From Scytonema hofmannii PCC 7110 (GTDB taxonomy: Bacteria; Cyanobacteriota; Cyanobacteriia; Cyanobacteriales; Nostocaceae), in assembly GCF_000346485.2 (NCBI RefSeq), contig NZ_KQ976354.1, positions 3,591,747 through 3,655,746 of the forward strand: a stretch of DNA of 64,000 bases. Direction: 5' to 3'. The translations under genes were made by a program, and so were the position numbers. Positions within the stretch are counted from its first letter, which is position 1. Every line of letters starts with the position of its first letter. Below the pieces are notes generated by a model. It saw only the letters and a list, made by a program, of their open reading frames with translations, searched no databases and was not told the DNA's origin. This document shows positions 27,891 to 37,100 of this stretch, piece after piece.

Positions 27891-30800
27891 TTAAAAACGT
27901 AATTGCTGCATTACTTCCTCCTCTGATAACCCATCGACTTCCCCTAAAATCTGTGCTAAGGCATCATTTTCTGCTTGCTCAAATTGTTGAGCAGTCACTT
28001 TTTGGGCAAGTTCAGCAATGGTTGGATTTTCAAACAAATAACGCAAAGAAAAATCAAGAGAAAAAGCTTCTCTTAATCGAGAAACAACTTGAGTCGCCAA
28101 TAAAGAATGTCCCCCCAACTCGAAAAATTTCTCGTAAATTCCAACCTGTTTTAATCGCAGAACCTCAGCCCAAATTGTAGCTAATTGTTGTTCAATGGCG
28201 GTGCGAGGAGCAACAAAATCAATTTCTAGATTTCTTTGAGAAGCATCTGGAGCAGGTAAAGCAAGGCGATTTATCTTACCATTAGGCGTTAGAGGGAATT
28301 CCTCAACAAACACGAAAGCCGTGGGAATCATGTAGTCAGGTAGCTTGTTCTTAAGGAATTGTCGCAGTAGGGGCGCAAGGCTTTGCGCCCTCACAATTGA
28401 TGCGTTCTCCTTACTCAAGAAATAAGCAACTAAGCACTTATTCCCAGGTTCGTCTTCCCGTACAATAACCAAGACTTGCTTTATATCTGGATGTTGAATT
28501 AAAACCGCTTCAATTTCTTCTAATTCGATGCGAAAACCCCGAAGTTTAACTTGTGTATCAATTCGACCTAGAAATTCCAAATTCCCATCAGGGAGACGGC
28601 GGATTAAATCCCCAGTTTTGTAAAGCGTATCACCCTCAACAAAAGGATTAGGAATAAATCTTTCACGGGTTAATGTTGGTTGATTTAAGTAACCTCTAGC
28701 AACACTCGCCCCACCCACATAGAGTTCTCCAGGAATTTCAAGAGGAACCCTGTGTAAATCTTTATCTAGAAGGTAAACTTTCCGGTCACCAATGGGTTTT
28801 CCAATAGGAATTGAACGGACATTTTGAGCAAGTTGTTTGGGAAGCGGGTAACAAGAGGTAAAAACTGTACATTCCGAAGGACCATAAGCATGAATAATTT
28901 GGGTTTCAAGCAATAGTTCTAAGGCGCGACGAACATGAGGTATGGAAACGGATTCTCCCCCAAAGAGCAGTTGTTTAACTCCTGACAAACCTTCGGGTAT
29001 TGTATCGATCGCGAGATTGAATAAAGCCGTAGTCAGAAACAAGGTGTTAATTCCTTGTTCTTGAATAATTTGGCTTAAGCCCTCTGGTGTGGGAATTCTC
29101 TCTGGGTAAAGCACGCAACGCCCCCCGTAAAGCAAGGGCGACCAAAGTTCTAGGGTGAGCGCATCCCAAGAAATGGATGAATGTTGTAGCCAAATTAAAT
29201 TTGCATCAAGATGAATGTAATCAACCCCAAACATAAAACCAATAAAGCTACGATGGGGAACTTCTGTTCCTTTTGGTGTTCCCGTTGAACCAGAAGTATA
29301 AATAATATAAGCTAAATTTTCTGGATTAACGTCACTAGATAAATTGTCTTCTTTGTATTGTGCAATTATTTCCCAATCTGAATCAAGATTCACCACAGTT
29401 TGATTTTGGATGGGAAGGCGATCACGCAAATGAGTTTGTGTGAGTAAGATGGGTGCTTGTGCATCTTTTAACATAAACGCCAGTCTTTCTGAAGGATAAG
29501 CGGGATCTAAAGGAACATAAACTCCACCTGCTTTGAGAATAGCGAGTATTCCTATTACCATTAAAAGCGAGCGAGCAACACAAATTCCCACCCGTACTTC
29601 GGGTTGAACTCCTAGTGCTTGTAGGTAATGAGCTAATTGATTGGCGCGGTTATTCAACTCCCGATAGGTTAAGTTCTGCTTTTCATATACAATGGCAACT
29701 GCGTTGGGAGTTTTTTCTACCTGTTCTTCAAATAAAGTCTGAATACATTTATAATGAATAGAATCTATATTTTGATAATTTTCTAACAGAATCAATTGTT
29801 TTTCTTCGGCGGAATTCAGCAGAGATAATTGGGAAATATCTTGTTGTAAATTGGTTGCAAATCCTTCTAGCAACGTTTGGAAATGTCCGATCACACGGGC
29901 AATTGTCTGTTCCTTGAAGCAACTGGTATCATAGATAATCCTGCCAGACAATTGCGCTCCAGGATTAACCACTACTGTTAGAGGATAATTTGTGCGTTCA
30001 AAACAACGAAGATGACTAATTTCTAAAGTTTTTTCGTTTTCTTTTTCGGTAGAGTCAAGCGGATAATTCTCAAAAACTAAAAGGCTCTCAAACAATGAAA
30101 TTCCTGGCGGAAGATCGCTTAGGCGTTGAATTTCCGCTAGAGAGTAGTAAGCATATTGTTCCTGCTCGAGTGCTTGGGTTTGTAAATGCTTGAGCCAGAG
30201 TAATAGTTCTGTCTTAGCTGTAACTTGTACTCGTATGGGGATGGTGTTAATTAATAGCCCAACCATTGAATCTACTCCCGCCAAATTTGATGAGCGACCC
30301 GATACAGTTGCACCAAAGACCACATCGCTTTCCCCACTGTAACGGGAAAGGAGCACCGCCCATGCTCCTTGCACCAAATTATTCAAGGTTAAGTGATGCT
30401 GTCGCGCTAAAAATTGCAGCTTGTTAGTTACCGTTTGAGATAATTGGAAAGGTTTTTCATCGTAAGTCCCCTGTCCTCTGTTTCCTCCTAAAGGGGTAGG
30501 AGCCTCAAACCCCTGGAGAGCTTGTTGCCAAAAGTTCTTTGCCTGAGTAATATCTTGTTGCTGTAACCAATCAATATACTCTCGATAGGGACGAGCAGGA
30601 AGCAAATGTAAATGTTCGCCTCGATAATTAGCTTCATAGAAAGCTAAAACTTCTTTCAAGACAATCTGCATCGACCAACCATCAAAGAGAATATGATGAT
30701 GACTCCAAATAAATTGGTAAGTTTGTTCCTTTAGCTGGATAATGGTGAAGCGCATCAGGGGAGCAACATGAAGGGAAAATCCTTTTTGGCAATCGCTCTT

Positions 30801-31139
30801 GAGAAAATCCGCTAGATGCTGTTGTTGTTCGTTGAGCATTAAATGACGCCAATCTAGTTTCACCCAAGGAAGTTCCACTTGCTTGCTCACCATTTGCAAA
30901 GGCTTTTCTATCTCTTCCCAATAAAAAGAACTCCGCAAAACTGGGTGTCGCACAACAACCCATTGCCAAGCTTGCTGAAATGCAGGAAAATTCAATTTAC
31001 CAGACAGGGTACAAATCAACTGCTCGAAATAAAGTTCCGATTCTGGTGCATAAAGAGTATGAAAGAGCATACCCTGTTGCATCGGCGAAAGTTCATAAAG
31101 GTCTTCAATATTTTTCATAAGGAGATTGGTATTGGTCAC
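27891..31139 (-). CDS. aptB: Anabaenopeptin NRPS, one module: C(D-L)-A-T
   Basis: A 1082-residue NRPS. The condensation domain opens with LSPMQQGMLFHTLYAPES and has HHHILFDGWS near 150, the form that accepts a D-configured donor, as expected after the epimerase of AptA. The A domain has YTSGSTGTPKGTEV near 615 and the pocket reads DALLLGAVF, which suggests a branched aliphatic residue (Val or Ile at position 3). The carrier has [11 protein letters not shown] near 1009. The C-terminus (LSEEEVMQQL) is a helical acidic docking element of the kind that meets the LSPEKRELVLQKL helix at the start of AptC. The GTG start sits in a CAGTGAC repeat 3 bases after the aptA stop; ATG at codon 8 is the alternative. 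Confidence 0.93.
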   Translation of the reverse strand: MTNTNLLMKNIEDLYELSPMQQGMLFHTLYAPESELYFEQLICTLSGKLNFPAFQQAWQWVVVRHPVLRSSFYWEEIEKPLQMVSKQVELPWVKLDWRHLMLNEQQQHLADFLKSDCQKGFSLHVAPLMRFTIIQLKEQTYQFIWSHHHILFDGWSMQIVLKEVLAFYEANYRGEHLHLLPARPYREYIDWLQQQDITQAKNFWQQALQGFEAPTPLGGNRGQGTYDEKPFQLSQTVTNKLQFLARQHHLTLNNLVQGAWAVLLSRYSGESDVVFGATVSGRSSNLAGVDSMVGLLINTIPIRVQVTAKTELLLWLKHLQTQALEQEQYAYYSLAEIQRLSDLPPGISLFESLLVFENYPLDSTEKENEKTLEISHLRCFERTNYPLTVVVNPGAQLSGRIIYDTSCFKEQTIARVIGHFQTLLEGFATNLQQDISQLSLLNSAEEKQLILLENYQNIDSIHYKCIQTLFEEQVEKTPNAVAIVYEKQNLTYRELNNRANQLAHYLQALGVQPEVRVGICVARSLLMVIGILAILKAGGVYVPLDPAYPSERLAFMLKDAQAPILLTQTHLRDRLPIQNQTVVNLDSDWEIIAQYKEDNLSSDVNPENLAYIIYTSGSTGTPKGTEVPHRSFIGFMFGVDYIHLDANLIWLQHSSISWDALTLELWSPLLYGGRCVLYPERIPTPEGLSQIIQEQGINTLFLTTALFNLAIDTIPEGLSGVKQLLFGGESVSIPHVRRALELLLETQIIHAYGPSECTVFTSCYPLPKQLAQNVRSIPIGKPIGDRKVYLLDKDLHRVPLEIPGELYVGGASVARGYLNQPTLTRERFIPNPFVEGDTLYKTGDLIRRLPDGNLEFLGRIDTQVKLRGFRIELEEIEAVLIQHPDIKQVLVIVREDEPGNKCLVAYFLSKENASIVRAQSLAPLLRQFLKNKLPDYMIPTAFVFVEEFPLTPNGKINRLALPAPDASQRNLEIDFVAPRTAIEQQLATIWAEVLRLKQVGIYEKFFELGGHSLLATQVVSRLREAFSLDFSLRYLFENPTIAELAQKVTAQQFEQAENDALAQILGEVDGLSEEEVMQQLRF

Positions 31140-31155
31140 TGGTCACTGGTCACTG
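31134..31155. repeat. CAGTGAC heptamers forming the aptA/aptB junction
   Basis: Three CAGTGAC units on the minus strand supply the last codons of aptA (SDQ), its TGA stop and the GTG start of aptB. The same repeat ends the HEAT protein gene with SDQ at 4828-4853. Confidence 0.85.
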
Positions 31156-34100
31156 ATTTTGTTGATTTTGGCTAGAAATTTATCTAGCTGTTTTTGGCTT
31201 AATCTAGCTGCTGAAAAGTCAGAAGGAGTATGACCGATCGCATCAGGTGACTGACAGTGAGCAATCAGAGTTTTTAATGCCTCCATGAATCCAAAAGCCA
31301 AGCATTCAATGGTGGCTCGTTTATGAACTTTTACACTATAAGCCCAAGTCATTTCCAGTTTTCCCGCACGAATAAATCCGCTAACTCCTAACAGGTGGCT
31401 GCGCCTATTAAGTAAGCTCTGTTCGGCTTTGAATTCTTTAACCGAACCTAAAACCTCAGTTGCTGATAGCACCCGATCGAATTGACCGAGGTAGTTAAAA
31501 CTCACTTGTACTTGAGGTAACGCCTGAAGTTTTTTGCGTATTTCGGGATTGTTGTTCAAATATCGCAACACACCATAACCAATACCCCGGTTGGGAATAC
31601 GCCGCAGTTGTTCTTTGACTGACTTTAAAGTCTCGCCAGGATGGTCAACTGCTTCTAGCTGTAGACAAACGGGGAACAAAGTGGTAAACCAACCCACAGT
31701 GCGTGACAGATCCACATCCTCAAATAAATCTTCTCGTCCATGTCCCTCTAAATCAAGGAGTAGGAACTGTTCCCCCGTCCATTGGGCAAAGCTTTGCACT
31801 AGGGCAGTCAACAGCACATCATTAATTTGAGTGTTGTAGGCAGAGGGTACATCTTGCAATAGGGCGCGGGTCTGTTCTTCACTTAAAGAAAGTGACACAG
31901 TAGCGGTTGAGGCTATAGTGTTGTCTTCTGTGGTTGAAGGATAATCGACTGGCAATGCGGTCACTTTAAAATTAGACTGACTCACCCAGTAATCCAACTC
32001 TGTGAGGATTTTCTCAGATTGTCCATATTCTGTCAGGCGATCGCTCCAATATTGGAAGGAAGTTGTCTTTAGTGGTAGTTTAATAGCTTCGCCACATCTC
32101 ACTTGTTGGAAAGCAGTAGCCAAGTCTTCTAGCAAAATTCGCCAGGAGATGCCATCGACTGCTAGGTGATGGATAATTAACAGTAACCGACCTAGTCGAT
32201 CGTTGCCCAACTGAAATAATGCCACTTGTGCAATCGCTCCAGTGGATAAGTTCAGACTAGCCTGAAGTTCAGTATTTGCACCATTCATCGCTGTTTGTTG
32301 TGCGTCTGGTGACAAGTGTGACAAATCGAACACACTCAATGGCACAGTTTCTTGGGCGGTGGTGTTAATTTGCTGCCAGTTTTCGCCTTCCCACACAAAC
32401 CTCGTAGGTTGGGTTGAGGAACGAAACCCAACATTAGTGTAAGAGTGACAGTTTTCGCCTTCCCACACAAACCGCAGACGCAGAGCATCATGATGCAGTA
32501 ATAATTGTTGCATGATTTGCTGCAACTGCTCGCGGGTCAATTCTGGTGGGACTTCTAGCAGTACTGATTGGTTAAAATAATTGGGTTCGGACAATTCCTG
32601 CTCGAAAAACCACTGCTGGATTGGTGTCAGTGCTATCTGACCAGTCACTAATCCTTGCTCAGCTTTAACAGAACGAACCAAACCTGCCACAGCAGCTAAC
32701 TCCGCAATGGTTTGGTACTTAAATAGCTGTTTGGGAGCAATTTGGATACCCGCCTGATTAGCACGGGAAATGATTTGAATGCTAAGGATAGAGTCTCCAC
32801 CCAATTCAAAAAAGTTATCGTGGATGCCGATTTTTTCTATTCTTAAGATTTCTGACCAGATTGCCGCTAATTTCTCCTCTACAAGTGTGCGGTGTGTAAC
32901 AAATTTATCTTCAATACTACGAGAAAAGTCGGGAGTTGGAAGGGCGCGGTAGTCTACCTTCTGATTGGGTGTCAGGGGTAGCGCTTCTAGCAGCACGAAC
33001 GCCGAGGGCACCATATAATTCGGCAATTTCTGCTTGAGAAAATGGCGCAATTCATCAGTAGTTGGTTGTGACTGGTGCGGCACGATATAAGCCACTAGGC
33101 GCTTTTGTCCGGGAATGTCTTCACGGGCAATGACAACAGCTTGGAACACCTGAGGATGTTGATGCAGCACTGTCTCAATTTCTCCCAACTCAATGCGAAA
33201 GCCCCGCACCTTCACCTGAGTGTCAACTCGACCAAGATATTCCAAAGTGCCATCCGCTCGAAATCTTGCTAAATCCCCTGTTTTATATAATTTTGGATTT
33301 TGGATTGTGGATTTTGGATTGTAAAACGGATTCTGGATAAATTTCTCCGCAGTAAGTTCAGGACGTTGCCAATACCCTCTAGCTAAGGAAGCTCCGCCAA
33401 TGTGCAGTTCTCCTGGAACTCCTATGGGTACAGGCTGCAAATATCGATCTAAGACATAAACCCAAGCATTGCTTATGGGGCGTCCAATCGAAACAGAGGT
33501 GGCTGTGGAGGAATTAAGGCGGTGTAGGGTGGTGATGACCGTTGCTTCCGTTGGTCCGTAGCTATTAAATAATTGAGGTGGATGGGGAAGATGAGCAACA
33601 CTACTATGCCAATGCTTCACTTTTGACGGTTGAACTTCTTCTCCTCCAACGATCGCAATTCTCAAGCTTGCGGGAATACGAGAGTCTTGAGACTTTAGTT
33701 CTGCCACTAATTGATGCCAGTATGCTGTAGGCAGATCCAAAACAGTTAACTGCCATTCTTGGCAACATCGCCAAAATTCATCACTGGAGTGCAACATCTG
33801 TTCGGTGCGGAGCACTAATGTTGCACCGACTAATAGAGTGGGAAAAATTTCTTCAATAGATGTATCAAAGCAGATGGACGCAAATTGTAGAATGCGTTCG
33901 CGAAGCGTACCCGTAGGGTTCTCGCCTGCATCAATTCCATACTCGTGGATAGCGGTCATGACAAAATTCATCAGCGATCGATGTTCGATCGCCACCCCCT
34001 TGGGTTTGCCTGTGGAACCAGAGGTGTAAATAATGTAGGCAAGGTTGTGCAGCTGAACGTCACTCGTCGGATTGGCTGTACTGTATTGACCAATGACTGA

Positions 34101-37100
34101 CCAATCCGTGTCTAAACAGATTGTTTTTCCGGCATAATCTGGTAGTTGAGACCGGAATCTTTCTTGAGTCAGCAGAATGCTCAATTGCGTATCTTTGAGA
34201 ATGTCAGCCAATCGCTCTTGGGGATAAGCAGGGTCAAGGGGAACATAAGCACCACCTGCTTTGAGAATGCCGAGTAAGCCAACAATCATTTCAAGAGAAC
34301 GGTCAACGCAGATGCCAACTAGGGTTTCTGGTTTGACTCCTAAACTTTGCAAATAGTGTGCCAGTTGATTGGCGCGATCGCTCAATTCACGGTATGTTAA
34401 TTGTTGACTTGACTGCTCTACGGCTACAGCATCAGGCGATTGCTCCACTTGTTCTGCAAATAACTGATGGATACACTCATCTTGTGGATATTCCCTTTGA
34501 TTTTGATTCCATTTCACCAACAACTGTTGTTCAAACTGAGTTAACAGAGGTAGTTTCCCAATCTGCTGCTCTGGGTTAGCAAGAATTTCTTCTAGTAACT
34601 TTTGATACTGCTCTAGCATTCGTTGAATTGTCGCAGCATCGAAGAGGTCGCTGTTATACTCTAAAACTAGGGTGATGCCCTTGGCTCCTGTTTTAGAACC
34701 GTTCTGCACGCTTTGTTCATAGCGCGGTATGACCAGGAAATCCAGATCGAACTTTGAGGATTTGTTGCCGATTGGTTCGTGCAGGCTGATGTTTAAACCT
34801 GGGAAGCTCAAGTTTGGCATGGGAGAATCATGGAAGCTAAACATCACTTGAAACAAGGGATTGTGACTCAAGTTGCGTATTGGTTTGAGAACCTCCACCA
34901 CTTTATCGAAGGGTAAGTCCTCGTTAGCATAAGCTTCCAGAGTACAGGAGCGTACTCGAGCGAGTAACTCCCGAAATGTGGGATTACCTGACAAATTGTT
35001 GCGTAAAACCAAGTTATTGACCATCATGCCAATTAACCCCTCGACCTCGCGCATCCGCCGATTGGCAACAGCTGTGCCGACGCTAATGTCGTCTTGCCCG
35101 GTGTATCGGTGCAACATGACCAAAAAAGCTGCCAGCATCGTCATGAATAAGGTAACACCCTCTCGACGACTGAGAACTCTGAGCGATTCACACAAGTCGA
35201 TAGGAAGTTCCATCCTGATTTGATCGCCTTGGTAAGTTTGCTCTGTTGGTCGCGGGCGGTCTAATGGTAATTCCAACAGGGGTGAACTACCTGATAATTT
35301 TTGTTGCCAGTAAGTCAATTGAGCTTGGGCTTCCTGACTTTTGACCCACTGTCGTTGCCAATAAGCAAAGTCCGCAAACTGCAAGAGTGGTTCGGGAAGC
35401 GGGGAAGGATGACCCAAAGAGAATGCTTGATAAAGTTGTATTAACTCACCTAGAAAGACGTTGAATGACCAACCATCATGAACCATGTGATGTTCGATGT
35501 GGAGCAACAGGTGTTCGCGTTCGCGAAGCGGCTGCTTTGCAGCATCGCCCTTGGCGCAAGCCGTACCCGGCTTATCGCTTAACTTGAACAACACCCACCT
35601 AACTAATGGTAGTTGATTTAAGTCAAAAGGCTTTTGCACTTCTGTCTCAACTAGCTTTTGAGCCTGGGTCTCACGCTCGTTTTCTGGGAATGACTGGAGG
35701 TCGATCGCGATAAAATCGATTGGTTGGTGTGGATGAATGACCTGAAATAGCCGCCCATTTATTGCTGGATAAGTCGTGTGCAAGATTTCATGACGCAGCA
35801 CAATTTCGTTGAGACACTGTTGTAGTACTGCTACATCTAGCTGACCGTGAAATCTCAGAGTTGCCTGGAATTGGTAGGCGTTACTTTCTGGAGCCAATTG
35901 CTGGATGAAGTACACTCGCTCTTGGGCAAAGGAGACAGGCAAGAATCCTTCATGAGAAATTCTTTCTATAGCAAGACGTTGCCAGTGTTGCTCTGGATAA
36001 GCTTGTGCGATGAGTTGACCTAAAGCCCCTATGGTGGGGTTTTCAAATATCTGGTGAAAGGATAACTCGACAGTGAATACTTCGCGCACGCGAGAAAGCA
36101 TCTGAGTTGCAATTAGGGAATGACCCCCCAGATAGAAAAAATTATCGTTGACTCCAATCTGTTCGAGTCTGAGTAACTCAGCCCAGATGAGGGCTAACTT
36201 CTCTTCAATTGGATTGCTCGGCGCGATGAAGCTTTCTTCGAGATCGGGACGCGAGCGATCGGGGACTGGAAGGTTTTTACGATCCACCTTACCATTAGGG
36301 GTTAGAGGTAAGGAGTCGAGAATCACAAAAACTGCTGGTACCATGTAAAGAGGCAGCTTTTCTTCAAGGAAGCGTTTTAGGATAGTAGCGTTTGCTTCCG
36401 ATTTTTGGTTCAAGACAGTATAGGCAACAAGGCGCTTATCACCGGGAATATCTTCACGGGCGATGACCGCTGCTTGACTGACATCTGGGTGTTGACTCAA
36501 AAGCGCTTCAATTTCTCCTAATTCAATGCGGAAGCCGCGAATCTTCACCTGATTATCAACTCGACCAATGAAGATAATAGTGCCATCCGGTAAGAAGCGA
36601 GCTAAATCACCTGTTTTGTAAAGGCGTTCAGAACAGGATTGGTCTTCCTTGACTCCCCTGCTCCCCTGCTCAAGAGCTCCCCTGCTTCTTCTAAAGGGAT
36701 TGGAAATGAATTTTTCCTCAGTTAGGTCTGGGCGGTTTAAGTAACCTCGTGCCAAGCCATCGCCGCCAATATATAATTCCCCAGGAGTCCCAATGGGGAC
36801 TGGTTGAAGTTTGGAATCCAGTATATATATTTGTGTATTAGAAATTGGGCGACCAATCGGCAAATTTGTTGCCCCTTCCGCAACGTCTTGCACCAAGTAC
36901 CAACAAGAGAATGTTGTACTCTCAGTCGGACCATAAGCATTGAGCAATCGCTGTGGCGGTCTATTCCTCAAAACTGCTTTGACCGACTTAGGATCTAAAG
37001 CGTCACCACCAATGAGCAAGTGTCGCAGATCTTTAAATGCCTGGGGGACAATGCTTGCTAACTGATTAAATAAGGCTGGCGTCAAGAATAATACACTGAT

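Noticed and set aside
32377-32473. Frameshift or pseudogene in the aptA epimerase
   Set aside because: The duplication is exactly 72 bases and the frame and all later epimerase motifs are intact.
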